Positions 1 to 11,821 of a stretch of 64,000 nucleotides of DNA are shown here, piece by piece; within the stretch, counting starts at the first letter, position 1, and each line of letters opens with the position of its first letter. The stretch is from Collinsella sp. GTDB taxonomy: Bacteria > Actinomycetota > Coriobacteriia > Coriobacteriales > Coriobacteriaceae. The stretch is taken from positions 83,512-147,511 of the forward strand of contig JARIBW010000028.1 in assembly GCA_029264355.1 (NCBI GenBank), written 5' to 3'. The notes below the pieces were generated by a model. That model saw only the letters and a list, made by a program, of their open reading frames with translations. It was not told the origin of the DNA and ran no database searches. The position numbers and the translations under genes are program-made.

Positions 1-37
1 CCGTGGCCCCCACGATGGCGACGACGTACTTCTTCAT
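1..37 (-). CDS. asd: Aspartate-semialdehyde dehydrogenase, N-terminal fragment
   Basis: Only the first 12 codons lie in the window; the gene continues beyond its left edge. They read MKKYVVAIVGAT, the start of the NADP-binding Rossmann strand and glycine loop that opens aspartate-semialdehyde dehydrogenases (family pattern VAIVGATGAVG). The enzyme reduces aspartyl phosphate to aspartate semialdehyde in the lysine, threonine and methionine pathway. It follows lysC on the same strand after 58 bases, so the two probably form one transcript. The identification rests on the short motif plus context. Confidence 0.7.
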   Translation of the reverse strand, partial: MKKYVVAIVGAT

Positions 38-95
38 CTTTCCCCACTCCTCACAGTTCGCACAGGGGGTGCATGGTTCCGGAAACGCCGCGTGT

Positions 96-1460
96 CTAAA
101 ACGCGCGCGGCGCGGGCTCCAACTCGGAGGTCGTCACGATACCGTCCTCATCGGAAAATGCCTCGTAGATGGTTTTGATCGCGAGGTCGAAATCGCGCTC
201 CTCGACGCCCACGATGATGTTGATCTCGTCGCATCCCTGCGTGATCATGCGGACGCTCACGCCCGCCTCGCCGAGCTTGCCGAACAGGTGCCCCGAGATG
301 CCCGCACGGCCGCGCAAGTTGCGGCCGACGGTGGCGATGAGCGCCAGATCCTCCACGACCTCGATCTCCAGAGGCTCGACCTCCTCCTGGATGTCGGCGA
401 TGAGCGAATACAGAGAATCCTTGACGTCGGCGGCCTGCACCACGGCGGCGAACTGGTCGACACCCGTGGGCATGTGCTCGACGGACACGCCGTAGCGCTC
501 GAACACGGACAGGGCGCGGCGCATGAAGCCGATGCGGCTCTTGGTGCGGTCGCGCGAGACGTTGATGGCCAGGAAGTTCCGCTTTCCGGCGATACCGGTG
601 ATGATCGGCTCGGTGTCGCCCTCCTTGGCGGTTTCGGAGATGATCGTGCCCGGGTCCTCGGGGGCGTTCGTGTTCTTGATGACGAGCGGGATGCCGGCGT
701 CACGGACGGGGAAGACCGCCTCCTCGTGCAGGACGCTCGCGCCCATGTAGGACAACTCGCGCAGCTCCTCATAGGTGATGCGCGGAATGGGTTGGGCCCC
801 CGGGACGATGCGCGGGTCGGCGGAGAGGAAGCCCGAGACGTCCGTCCAGTTCTCATACAGGTCCGCCTCGAGGCACTGGGCGAGAATCGAGCCGGAGATG
901 TCACCGCCGCCGCGGTCGAGCAACTTGACCCTGCCCTCCTTGGTCGCTCCGTAAAATCCCGGCATCACGAAGCCTCCCTCGCGGGCGTTTTCCTTGACGA
1001 GGGCGGCCGTGCGCGACATGGACAGGGTTCCGTCGTGGTGGAAAGCAACCATATCGGCGGCGTCGATAAACGGAAGGTCCAGATACTCGGCCATAAGACG
1101 GGCCGTGAAGTACTCGCCGCGGCTCACGAGCTCCTCGGTGGTGTAGCCGCCGGAACGGGCTCGCTCGGCGAAGGAGGCGAACTCCTCGCGAATGGGATAG
1201 GAGAGCCCCAGGTCATCGGCGATGTCGAAATAGCGTTGGCCGATGTCGGCGAGCAGGTCCTCGCAAGAGACGTGGTAGTTCACGTGCGCATCGACGAGAT
1301 AGAGCAGGTCGGTGACCTTCGTGTCGGCCTTATGACGGCGACCGCAGGCGCTCACCACGACGAATCGACGGGCCGGATCGGCGTCGATGATCGCCTTGAT
1401 CTTCTTGAAGTGCTCGGCGTCAGCGACGGACGAGCCGCCGAACTTGGTGATTTTGATCAT
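96..1460 (-). CDS. lysC: Aspartate kinase
   Basis: A 454-residue aspartokinase that phosphorylates aspartate, the first step toward lysine, threonine and methionine. The protein opens with the nucleotide-binding motif KFGGSSV (about residues 5-11). The middle carries the kinase motifs RGEYFTARLMAEYL and RGGGDISGSILAQ, and the last 140 or so residues form two ACT domains, the usual site of feedback inhibition by lysine or threonine. ATG at 1460 is chosen because MIKITKFGGSS matches the family start and a GGGGGAGGA stretch lies upstream; the longer frame to 1502 adds 14 unmatched residues. The gene lies 58 bases upstream of asd and is divergent from thrC, so the aspartate-family genes form one locus. 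Confidence 0.95.
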   Translation of the reverse strand: MIKITKFGGSSVADAEHFKKIKAIIDADPARRFVVVSACGRRHKADTKVTDLLYLVDAHVNYHVSCEDLLADIGQRYFDIADDLGLSYPIREEFASFAERARSGGYTTEELVSRGEYFTARLMAEYLDLPFIDAADMVAFHHDGTLSMSRTAALVKENAREGGFVMPGFYGATKEGRVKLLDRGGGDISGSILAQCLEADLYENWTDVSGFLSADPRIVPGAQPIPRITYEELRELSYMGASVLHEEAVFPVRDAGIPLVIKNTNAPEDPGTIISETAKEGDTEPIITGIAGKRNFLAINVSRDRTKSRIGFMRRALSVFERYGVSVEHMPTGVDQFAAVVQAADVKDSLYSLIADIQEEVEPLEIEVVEDLALIATVGRNLRGRAGISGHLFGKLGEAGVSVRMITQGCDEINIIVGVEERDFDLAIKTIYEAFSDEDGIVTTSELEPAPRAF

Positions 1461-1708
1461 GGTGGGCGAATCCTCCCCCTTGCGCGCGGACACAGGGCGC
1501 ATACGGTCGTACGGCTGTCACTTTACCATGAGCGAGCCCGCTCCACGGCGCCGCGGACCCTGGCGACACATGTTTGCAATCTCACATCCGGATTGGGTGT
1601 GGAATGCGATTGAAGAGCCATGGACCTGCAACGCTTTATCTGAACGGAGTGCTCGACTCTGATACCATGACAGCATCCGCGACGCATCGAGCCCGAGGAG
1701 AAACCGGC

Positions 1709-3220
1709 ATGAGAACCTATCACAGCACCCGTTCGAACGAGGCGCCCCTCACCGCTAAGGAGGCCATCCGCCGCGGCATCGCCCCCGACGGCGGCCTGTA
1801 TGTGAGCGACGCGCTCGGCACCGCCCAGATCCCCCTCGGCGACCTCTCGGAGATGGGGTACCTCGACCTTGCGCGCAAGGTGCTCCGCGCCCTGCTGCCC
1901 GACTTCTCCCCCGCCGAAATCGACGTGTGCGTGTCCGAGGCCTATAAGGGGACGTTCGCCAGCTCCGAGGTCACACCCGTCGCGGGCATCGCGCCGGTGG
2001 GGAGCGACAGCACGCCCACGAGCGTGCTCGAACTCTGGCACGGCCCCACGAGCGCCTTCAAAGACGTCGCGCTCCAGATGCTGCCCCGCCTCATGTCCCG
2101 CACGGGTGCGAACGGCGGCGCCGGGGACGAGAAGGTCATGATCGTCACCGCCACCTCCGGCGACACCGGCAAGGCCGCGCTCGCCGGATTCGCCGATGCC
2201 CCGGGCGTCGGTATCACCGTCTTCTACCCCGAGGGGAAGGTCTCCCGTGTGCAGGAACTGCAGATGAGCACACAGGAGGGCTCGAACGTGTCCGTCTGCG
2301 CCGTGCGCGGCAATTTCGACGATGCGCAGACCGCCGTCAAGCAGATCTTCGCCGATCGCGAGCTCTCCGAGCGGCTCGCCCGTCAGGGCGTCATGCTCTC
2401 CAGCGCGAACTCCATCAACGTCGGGCGGTTGGTGCCCCAAGTCGTCTACTACTTCGCCGCCTACGCGCAGCTCCTCCGCGCTGGCACCATCACCTGCGGA
2501 GACGAGGTCGAGTTCTGCGTGCCGACCGGCAACTTCGGCGACATCCTCGCCGGCTACTACGCCAAGCGGCTCGGCCTTCCCGTGGCGCGCCTCATCGTGG
2601 CGAGCGATGCGAACAACGTGCTGTTCGACTTTCTCACCACGGGCACGTACGACCGCAATCGGCCCTTCTTCACCACGACATCGCCGTCCATGGACATCCT
2701 CGTCTCCTCGAACCTCGAGCGCATGCTCTACTACCTGTCCGATGGCGACGTCGAACTCGTCTCCCAGCTCATGGGCGAGCTTTCGGGCGAGGGCTCCTAC
2801 ACCCTTCCCCCCGAGATGCTCTCCAAGATCCAGGAGGTGTTCGCCTGCGGCTGGGCGAGCGAGGACGAAGTCGCCCGCGCCATCAAGGCCTGCTGGGATG
2901 AGAACGGCTATCTGATCGACCCGCACACCGCCTGCGGCTACCACGTGCTGGGCCAGACACCCCCGGCCCCCGGTTCAAAGGCCCGCATCCTGCTCTCCAC
3001 CGCGAACCCGTACAAGTTCCCTCGCGCAGTGGCCGGCGCGCTCGGCCTGTTCTGCCCGCCGGACGATTTCGCCTGCATGCAGGTCCTGGAAAAGGCCACG
3101 GGCACCTGCGCGCCCGCTCAGCTCGCCGAGCTGCGGGACAAACCCGTGCTGCACGCCGACGTCGTGGACATCGATGGTATGGCGTCCTTCGTGGAGCGGA
3201 CCGCCGGGGGCCTCAGATGA
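1709..3220 (+). CDS. thrC: Threonine synthase
   Basis: A 503-residue PLP enzyme converting O-phosphohomoserine to threonine. The N terminus (MRTYHSTRSNEAPLTAKEAI, then GIAPDGGLYV) is the typical ThrC N-terminal domain. The PLP lysine is K118 in HGPTSAFKDVALQML, and TATSGDTGKAAL supplies the phosphate-binding loop. The start at 1709 has GAGGAG nine bases upstream; the longer open frame to 1574 has no family match. The stop overlaps the thrB start by four bases, so the two are translationally coupled. It is divergent from lysC across a 248-base region in which no convincing leader peptide or riboswitch was seen. Confidence 0.96.
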   Translation: MRTYHSTRSNEAPLTAKEAIRRGIAPDGGLYVSDALGTAQIPLGDLSEMGYLDLARKVLRALLPDFSPAEIDVCVSEAYKGTFASSEVTPVAGIAPVGSDSTPTSVLELWHGPTSAFKDVALQMLPRLMSRTGANGGAGDEKVMIVTATSGDTGKAALAGFADAPGVGITVFYPEGKVSRVQELQMSTQEGSNVSVCAVRGNFDDAQTAVKQIFADRELSERLARQGVMLSSANSINVGRLVPQVVYYFAAYAQLLRAGTITCGDEVEFCVPTGNFGDILAGYYAKRLGLPVARLIVASDANNVLFDFLTTGTYDRNRPFFTTTSPSMDILVSSNLERMLYYLSDGDVELVSQLMGELSGEGSYTLPPEMLSKIQEVFACGWASEDEVARAIKACWDENGYLIDPHTACGYHVLGQTPPAPGSKARILLSTANPYKFPRAVAGALGLFCPPDDFACMQVLEKATGTCAPAQLAELRDKPVLHADVVDIDGMASFVERTAGGLR

Positions 3221-4098
3221 TCAAGATCACCGTACCCGCCACCAGCGCGAACCTCGGCATCGGATACGACACGCTCGGAATGGCGGTTTCGCTCTACTCG
3301 CACTTCACGTTTGAGCGCGCCGACGAGTTGCAGATCACCGGATGTCCGGAAGAGTTCCAAAACGAGGACAACCTCGTGTATGCGTCGCTCGTGGACGCCT
3401 TGCGCGAGTGGGGCGAGGAGCCCTTCCCCGTGAAAATCGACATCCAGACCGAAGTGCCCGTGGCTCGCGGCCTGGGCTCGAGCTCGACCTGCGTCGTCGC
3501 GGGCATCATGGCGGCCGCGGCGCTCATCGGCCACACCGTCGACCGCGCCGAACTCGTGCGCATCGCAACCGCCGTGGAGGGGCATCCCGACAACGTCGCC
3601 CCCGCCATCCTCGGCGGCGCCGTGTGCTCCTTCACGCCCGAAGGCGATCTTCCCCGATGCCTGCGCTATGAGGTCAGCGATCGCCTCCGCTTCATCACCG
3701 TCATCCCACCCTATGAGGTCCATACGAGCGAGGCGCGAAAAGTCGTGCCCCAGCAGGTCGCGCTCGCAGACGCCGTATGGCAGATGGGTCGTATCGCCGG
3801 CATGACGCGCGGTTTGGAGACGGGCGACCTCGCACTTATCGCTGCCGCGAACAACGATCGCCTGCAGGAGCCCTTCCGCCGTTCGCTCATCCCCGACTAC
3901 GACGACATCCGCGCCACCTGCCTGGAAGGCGGTGCTGGGACGCTGTGGATCTCAGGCTCGGGTTCCACCCTCATGGCGGTGACCGACGATACCATCGTCG
4001 CCAAATTCCTGCAGGTCCGGCTCAGAAAGGCGTTCCCCGCCTGTGAGACGCACATTCTCACGTGCGACACCGAGGGCGCTCAAATCGAGTATCTGTAG
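3217..4098 (+). CDS. thrB: Homoserine kinase
   Basis: A 293-residue GHMP-family kinase that phosphorylates homoserine to give the threonine synthase substrate. It begins MIKITVPATSANLGIGYDT, the classic ThrB N terminus. The ATP loop PVARGLGSSSTCVVAGI lies near residues 84-100, and the C-terminal GHMP motif includes LWISGSGSTLMA. The ATG overlaps the end of thrC (ATGA), which implies coupled expression. A GC-rich hairpin lies about 50 bases after the stop. Confidence 0.96.
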   Translation: MIKITVPATSANLGIGYDTLGMAVSLYSHFTFERADELQITGCPEEFQNEDNLVYASLVDALREWGEEPFPVKIDIQTEVPVARGLGSSSTCVVAGIMAAAALIGHTVDRAELVRIATAVEGHPDNVAPAILGGAVCSFTPEGDLPRCLRYEVSDRLRFITVIPPYEVHTSEARKVVPQQVALADAVWQMGRIAGMTRGLETGDLALIAAANNDRLQEPFRRSLIPDYDDIRATCLEGGAGTLWISGSGSTLMAVTDDTIVAKFLQVRLRKAFPACETHILTCDTEGAQIEYL

Positions 4099-4148
4099 CC
4101 ATGGCCGTCGATGGTGACGGCGTCACGACCTTCCATCGACCTATGAAA

Positions 4149-4184
4149 GCGGGGCGGGTTCGCGTGCATGCGAACCCGCCCCGC
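4149..4184 (+). terminator. Hairpin between thrB and the beta-glucoside operon
   Basis: GCGGGGCGGGTTCGC and its exact complement flank a six-base loop, giving a perfect 15-bp stem. It lies between two convergent genes (thrB rightward, the GH1 gene leftward), so it probably stops transcription from both sides. There is no T-tract on either side, so efficiency is uncertain. Confidence 0.6.
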
Positions 4185-4242
4185 CGGTATCCATCGATCG
4201 ATGCGCTTCTTTCATCTCGCCACATCGACGCGAGTTCCAATG

Positions 4243-7120
<2,878 letters not shown>

Positions 7121-7133
7121 CCTCCTCGGTTAT

Positions 7134-7757
7134 TCAACCGTTGTATTTGAGCACCTTCTGATACAGCGCATAGCGCTTGTCACGCCGGTCGCGCACAAGG
7201 TCTATGCGATGGATGATGACGAGCTTGACCGCGATCAGGGTTATGCAGAACATGACTCCGACCGTCTTTCCACTGAAGAACGGGAAGAAGAGCGTCTCAC
7301 CGCCTGCGACCGTCGCACACAAGACGATTCCGCTGGCCACGCACGACGCGACGAGCGCACGCCGAGACCAGACGAGATCCTCGATCTCACGAGACAAGGT
7401 CCCGAATACCTCGATCATGACTACCAGCGACAGCGCGATCTCGAGCAGGGGACCGACGACCATGGCGCTCGGACGGAGTGCGATAAGCAAGTACAGCCAA
7501 TACAAGCCGGCGAAAAACACCCCTGCATCCAGATAGCGAATCAGCATGTATCGATTCCATTTGGCCGTCTTGATCGCCTGTTCCCGCCTAAACTCCTCGG
7601 AATCAAGGTCCTTTCGCCCGCCCGTCTTCGCAGAGGATGAGCCGTTCTCTGAACGTGGACGCCCATCCATGCGCTTTGCCGAGGTACTTGAATCGACTCG
7701 CGCGGCCTGAATCCGCGCCTTCGATCGCGCCCGTTTGATCTGCTCTTTCTTTTTCAT
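7134..7757 (-). CDS. Unrecognised basic membrane protein inside the PTS operon
   Basis: A 207-residue protein that I do not recognise. Residues 1-75 are strongly basic and probably cytoplasmic (MKKKEQIKRARSKARIQAAR at the start, with further Lys/Arg clusters). Four hydrophobic segments follow, at roughly 85-105, 108-128, 140-160 and 170-188, and the protein ends in a short basic tail. No catalytic motif or PTS phosphorylation site is visible. It lies between the IIB gene (36 bases upstream) and the IIC gene (13 bases downstream), so it is co-transcribed with the transporter. It could be an accessory or stabilising subunit of the permease (inference from position only). Confidence 0.8.
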   Translation of the reverse strand: MKKKEQIKRARSKARIQAARVDSSTSAKRMDGRPRSENGSSSAKTGGRKDLDSEEFRREQAIKTAKWNRYMLIRYLDAGVFFAGLYWLYLLIALRPSAMVVGPLLEIALSLVVMIEVFGTLSREIEDLVWSRRALVASCVASGIVLCATVAGGETLFFPFFSGKTVGVMFCITLIAVKLVIIHRIDLVRDRRDKRYALYQKVLKYNG

Positions 7758-7793
7758 CAGCTCATCCCATCATTGACATGGCGACGAGGTCGA

Positions 7794-8093
7794 CTAGCCG
7801 ATCAGACCGTCGATCATTTCGAAAATCGCCGGGCAGTTCTGTCGACCGTAGTCCCTCATCGGAATAACCTCGACGGGCAGGCCCCCCGCCTTTTTGACGA
7901 TCTTGTCTTTCTGGTAGGAAATCTGCGGACCAACGAGAATGCAATCGTATCCATCGCCTTTTGGATCCTTGAGCTCAGAGAAGCTCCGAGCGGCGACCTC
8001 GAGATCGATTCCGTTCTCGGCGGCATATGCATCCATCTTTTTCATCAGCATGCTGGTGGACATTCCAGCAGCGCAAACAAGCAGTATCTTCAT
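7794..8093 (-). CDS. celA: PTS cellobiose/beta-glucoside IIB component
   Basis: A 99-residue cytoplasmic phosphocarrier of the Lac/cellobiose family. The phosphocysteine is C7 in ILLVCAAGMSTSML, followed by the P-loop-like turn; VGPQISYQKD and VEVIPMRDYG match the rest of the fold. It takes phosphate from IIA and passes it to the sugar bound to IIC. The start is ATG 8093, which has GGAAG eight bases upstream and puts the cysteine at the usual position. Confidence 0.94.
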   Translation of the reverse strand: MKILLVCAAGMSTSMLMKKMDAYAAENGIDLEVAARSFSELKDPKGDGYDCILVGPQISYQKDKIVKKAGGLPVEVIPMRDYGRQNCPAIFEMIDGLIG

Positions 8094-8157
8094 GTCTTTT
8101 TCTTCCCTTCCGGGGTCTTCGTCCCCCAGACATTGCATCGCCCCTCAACCGAGGCGA

Positions 8158-8481
8158 TTACTCCCCGTCGATGCGCTCATACAAAGCGACGATCTCCTCC
8201 GCCAGATCTTGGCAGAGCATTGAGGTCATAAGGTGATCCTGAGAATGGACCAACAACACATCCACGGGAACATGATCGCCATCGGCTTCACGCGACAGCA
8301 ATTTTGTCTGCTCATCATGTGCCTGAATGCCGACCTCGCGAGACTCGTCGAGCAATTTGCGAGCTTCCTCGCGGTCGCCGCAACGTGCCTTGGCGATGGC
8401 ATCCATCGCCAAGCTACGCGCCTGTCCGGCGGCAGCCACGATGGCAAACGAAACGAGTTCCATGTTTTCCTCTTCAACCAT
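8158..8481 (-). CDS. celC: PTS cellobiose/beta-glucoside IIA component
   Basis: A 107-residue all-helical IIA protein of the Lac family. The phosphorylated histidine is H79 in LLVHSQDHLMTSM, with the neighbouring aspartate D82 that binds the trimer metal ion. The start ATG 8481 has GAGGAGG six bases upstream; an internal ATG six codons later is possible. It directly follows the PRD regulator gene after 77 bases with no terminator, so the operon appears to begin with the regulator. Confidence 0.94.
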   Translation of the reverse strand: MVEEENMELVSFAIVAAAGQARSLAMDAIAKARCGDREEARKLLDESREVGIQAHDEQTKLLSREADGDHVPVDVLLVHSQDHLMTSMLCQDLAEEIVALYERIDGE

Positions 8482-8558
8482 TGTTACCTCCTCTCATCGC
8501 CTTAGAACCAGATGAACTGACAACACGCGACGCAACGTCGGTGCGTTGAAGTATTTGC

Positions 8559-10565
8559 TCATCGAGAAACCGCCCCGTCCACATTGCTCTTATGCGTCAG
8601 CATGCTGGCGTTTTCGAGCAGCTCGACGAAGACCTCCCATCGTTGCGCGCTCAATAACCGTTCGACCGCATTCGAGTCGACCAGCAGGTCGGTAAAGCAA
8701 TCCATAAAGGAGCGCGCCGCGCCATTTTCATCACAAGAAAACCCAGTCAAAAAGACCGCTTGGACCTTCTCTCCCTCGTCTCCCCATGCGATTGGCCTGT
8801 CCAAAAGACCCACGCAGACGAACGTCTCATCGCTGGCCGCCTCAAGCGGATGCGGCATTGCGATATTGTTGCCGAATGCCGTAGCCATGCAGCGTTCACG
8901 TGCAAACACCAGTTCCCGAAAATTCGAGGCGACCTTGCGCGACTCCTGGACTTTAGTGATCAGAAACGCGAGCACATCCTCTTTATCGGCAAGCTCCAGA
9001 TGCGCGAAAAAAAGATGCTCGTCCACATAGCGGGAGAAATCCAGTGGGACGATGCACGCATTTCGGCGCAGCATCATTCGCGCATCCTCCGCCTCGATAG
9101 GATCGAGAAAACACGATACCTCTCGTACCGGCACCGGCAAATCGCGACCCAAGGGAACGGTTGTGAAGACATAATCGACGGTGGAAAAGTCAATCGAATT
9201 GACGCTCAGGGCATCGCATGTCTGGATCGAATCGATGTACTCCCCAAATTCCCTTCGGCACTGGTACTCGAGCAGGCGAGCGCTCCCGGCACCGGAGGCG
9301 CAAACCACCAAAATTCGCTTCTTGGCGATGGCGGTCCTCGATCGCTCAAGAGCAAGCTCAAATGCCAACGCAATATAGCCGATTTCATCATTGGAAAGCG
9401 TCGATCCATACGTATCGGCGATGACGGCCGACGCATCCACCGCGATGGCGTACGAAAGCGGGTACCGAGCCTTGATATCCTCCAACATCGGATTCTTAAG
9501 CTTCATGTTATAGCGCAGGCGCACCGACAACGGTTGGATATGTCGGGCTAGATTCATTCGAAGTTCGAGGTCGTTTCGGAAATCGAATCGGAATACCCCC
9601 CACACATGCTCGAGCATGTCCGACACGACGCGCCAAACTTCATCCGAGATGATCGGGCTATCCTCATCGGAAGATTGATAAATCGTCTGTTTTCCCGCCA
9701 GATGAATGGCGATATAGGCGATCTCTTCCCGGGGCAATTCGATAGATGTCAACACGGCGATCCGCTCGGCAATATTCTCTGCTGCCTTATATTCATTCGT
9801 CTCGGCGATGATTTCCAAGCGACCGGATTCTATGGGCATATAGCAGTCATTCGAAATACGCACGAGCGCGATGACGATATGAACGAGCAGATTTTGAAAA
9901 GCGACCGGGTTTATGACGACGTCGCAGCCCTTGGTGGCCTCGCTCACGCACGTCGCTATGGTATCGAGCATCTTTTCATCGCCTTCAAAGGCATCTCCCA
10001 TGAGGCCTTTGAGAACGCGCAACCCGTCCCCTTTGACGGTGCCGGTATCTGCGGCGACCGAAGCCCCTGCTTCGATGGCGGCATTTGCCATGCAGAGGCG
10101 GCGCGACATCTCATCGCCCGTCACGCGAATACCGTAATGAGATCGCTTTTCAAGGGCCAAGCCATAGGGATGCAATCGGCTCTCGACCCTTTTCAGATCG
10201 CCCGATAGGGCGCTCTTGGAAACGTACAAAACATCGGAAAGATCTTGAAGCTTGATCCAATCGTTGCGCATCAACAAATCGTTGAGCAGGTAGTTCACAC
10301 GTTCTTCCGCCGTCTTGCAGGCAAATCGCGCCTGATCTCCGTCCTGCCGCGCGAGCCAGTCCGCCAGTTCATCCGGACGTTCGGAGATTACGTGATACCC
10401 CTCGCCTCGCACAAGATTGACCGTAGCCACGCCATCGAGCACCACATTCGCGCGCGCGACGTATTTCCGAAGCGTTCGTGTGCTCACCTGGAATTCGGCG
10501 CCCACATCTTCGGGACTCACCCCATCATGCACTTGGAGATATCTGATGATCTGCGCGATTTCCAT
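8559..10565 (-). CDS. PRD-type PTS-controlled transcriptional regulator (LicR/MtlR-like)
   Basis: A 668-residue multidomain activator. Two N-terminal helix-turn-helix regions (about 1-70 and 85-150: SPEDVGAEFQVSTRTLRKYV, then KLQDLSDVLYVSKSALSGDL) indicate DNA rather than RNA binding. Two PTS regulation domains occupy about 180-385. An EIIB-like segment follows at about 395-480 (ILVVCASGAGSARLLEYQCR), and a C-terminal EIIA-like domain at about 520-655 (FGNNIAMPHPLEA). Phosphorylation by HPr and the cognate PTS proteins would tune its activity. It is upstream of and collinear with the PTS genes it presumably controls. ATG 10565 has GGGAGGTGG eight bases upstream. Confidence 0.93.
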   Translation of the reverse strand: MEIAQIIRYLQVHDGVSPEDVGAEFQVSTRTLRKYVARANVVLDGVATVNLVRGEGYHVISERPDELADWLARQDGDQARFACKTAEERVNYLLNDLLMRNDWIKLQDLSDVLYVSKSALSGDLKRVESRLHPYGLALEKRSHYGIRVTGDEMSRRLCMANAAIEAGASVAADTGTVKGDGLRVLKGLMGDAFEGDEKMLDTIATCVSEATKGCDVVINPVAFQNLLVHIVIALVRISNDCYMPIESGRLEIIAETNEYKAAENIAERIAVLTSIELPREEIAYIAIHLAGKQTIYQSSDEDSPIISDEVWRVVSDMLEHVWGVFRFDFRNDLELRMNLARHIQPLSVRLRYNMKLKNPMLEDIKARYPLSYAIAVDASAVIADTYGSTLSNDEIGYIALAFELALERSRTAIAKKRILVVCASGAGSARLLEYQCRREFGEYIDSIQTCDALSVNSIDFSTVDYVFTTVPLGRDLPVPVREVSCFLDPIEAEDARMMLRRNACIVPLDFSRYVDEHLFFAHLELADKEDVLAFLITKVQESRKVASNFRELVFARERCMATAFGNNIAMPHPLEAASDETFVCVGLLDRPIAWGDEGEKVQAVFLTGFSCDENGAARSFMDCFTDLLVDSNAVERLLSAQRWEVFVELLENASMLTHKSNVDGAVSR

Positions 10566-10580
10566 GGCTTGCCACCTCCC

Positions 10581-10622
10581 TTCGGCTGCGCTCAGCGTAA
10601 TCATACGTTGAGCGCAGCCGAA
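10581..10622 (-). promoter_or_regulatory. 42-bp palindrome directly upstream of the PRD regulator's ribosome site
   Basis: Two 19-base arms (TTCGGCTGCGCTCAGCGTA and its complement with one mismatch) surround a four-base spacer. The element ends next to the Shine-Dalgarno of the regulator gene (10571-10580). As DNA it could be the operator of the regulator; as RNA it could be a leader hairpin that limits translation or transcription. No T-tract follows, so it is not a standard terminator. Confidence 0.6.
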
Positions 10623-10765
10623 GTTCGGTTCATTCGTTTCCGATTGACGCGGAAGATCAATGAACTGAGCTAATACGCAGGTAGATTGTTATTTTCTTCA
10701 ATCCGAACCTATTTGCCGCTCATCGACGCCATTGTGCCTTCGAGTCCAAAAACCGCCTGCGGACG

Positions 10766-10801
10766 AAAAACTACCGCTCACTCGCACCAATGCAAGCGGT
10801 A
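10766..10801 (-). terminator. Terminator after pflA
   Basis: Leftward transcript: TACCGCT and AGCGGTA form a stem around a 16-base loop and are followed by GTTTTTCG. A second small hairpin with TTTTT follows directly. It lies 26 bases beyond the pflA stop. Confidence 0.65.
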
Positions 10802-10826
10802 AAACTGAATGGGATGAGGTCGTCCC

Positions 10827-11642
10827 CTATCGATCGACCGCTTGCGCCATCCTGCCTTCGCGCAACCCGCGCATGACCGCCTCTCGCAGCTCGGGCATCC
10901 TGCCCTTATCCATTGCCGGCACGCCCTCGAGGGGATATTCGATACCCAGTTGCTCGTATTTGACGATACCCATGGTGTGATACGGCAGCATCTCCAGACC
11001 GACGACATTGTGCCAAGGTGCGATCAGGCGACCGAGGGCCTCGCACTCCTCGATCGAATCGGTGATGCCGGGCACCACCACATGACGGATAACCACCTTG
11101 ATCCCACGGCGGGCGAGCTCGTTGCCAAACGCGAGGATGCGCTCCGGCTCCCGCCCGGTCAGGGCCTTATGCCCAATCGGGTCGCTGTGCTTGATATCGA
11201 GCAGGACCATGTCCGTCTCATCCAAAAGCCTGTCGAACTGCTCGGGTCTTTTGGGGTTGTACGCATAACCGCAACTGTCCAGGCACGTGTGAATCCGCCC
11301 GGCGGGCGCGTTGTGGGCGGCAGTGAACAAATCTCCCACGAACTTTGGCTGCAGCAAAGGCTCGCCGCCCGTGACGGTCAGACCGCCCGTGCGGTAAAAC
11401 GGTCTGTTGCTCTCATACTCCTCGAGGATACGCTCCACCGTCGCAAGGGTGCCCACGCCCTCACCCGTGGCCCATGTGTCCGGGTTGTGGCAATACGCGC
11501 AGCGCATCGGGCACCCTTGGGTGAATACCACGAACCGCACGCCCGGGCCATCCACGGTGCCCATGCTCTCGATGGAATGGATGCGTCCGAGCGCATACCT
11601 GGACTCGACGTCTCGACTCTCATCTAGCTGAACGCGTGCCAT
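10827..11642 (-). CDS. pflA: Pyruvate formate-lyase activating enzyme
   Basis: A 271-residue radical SAM enzyme that abstracts the alpha hydrogen of the catalytic glycine of pyruvate formate-lyase. The cluster motif CX3CX2C is present as CPMRCAYCHNP (first Cys near residue 44), followed by LTVTGGEPLLQ, the SAM-binding GGE. ATG 11642 has GGGGAG eight bases upstream. It is downstream of both lyase genes but separated from the glycyl-radical gene by a terminator and 179 bases, so it likely has its own promoter. In this genome the activase must act on a glycine carried by a separate small protein (11822-12073). Confidence 0.95.
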   Translation of the reverse strand: MARVQLDESRDVESRYALGRIHSIESMGTVDGPGVRFVVFTQGCPMRCAYCHNPDTWATGEGVGTLATVERILEEYESNRPFYRTGGLTVTGGEPLLQPKFVGDLFTAAHNAPAGRIHTCLDSCGYAYNPKRPEQFDRLLDETDMVLLDIKHSDPIGHKALTGREPERILAFGNELARRGIKVVIRHVVVPGITDSIEECEALGRLIAPWHNVVGLEMLPYHTMGIVKYEQLGIEYPLEGVPAMDKGRMPELREAVMRGLREGRMAQAVDR

Positions 11643-11756
11643 AGTCGCATCTCCCCTTTATCTGCAGACACGGCCTGCAGACGCATTATCTTGTGAGTTA
11701 TATTACCCCGTCGGCGGCGGGCGTCCCGGCTTTTTACGGCTTGCGGGCGTCTCTCG

Positions 11757-11790
11757 ATATAAAAAGGGACGCCGGAGATGCCGGCGCCCC
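11757..11790 (-). terminator. Terminator after the glycyl-radical subunit gene
   Basis: Leftward transcript: GGGGCGCCGG and CCGGCGTCCC pair across CATCT and are followed by TTTTTATAT. It is a good intrinsic terminator that ends the pflB/small-subunit transcript before pflA. Confidence 0.8.
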
Positions 11791-11821
11791 TCTCTATGAC
11801 GATGCCCTTACGGACGATCGC

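Noticed and set aside
3..1613. Long plus-strand open frame of 536 codons opposite lysC
   Set aside because: It is the reverse of the lysC reading frame; high GC keeps antisense frames open. The composition is Asp/Gly/Arg rich without a family match.
1461..1708. Possible lysine/threonine leader between lysC and thrC
   Set aside because: No leader peptide rich in Thr/Ile and no lysine riboswitch core was recognised.
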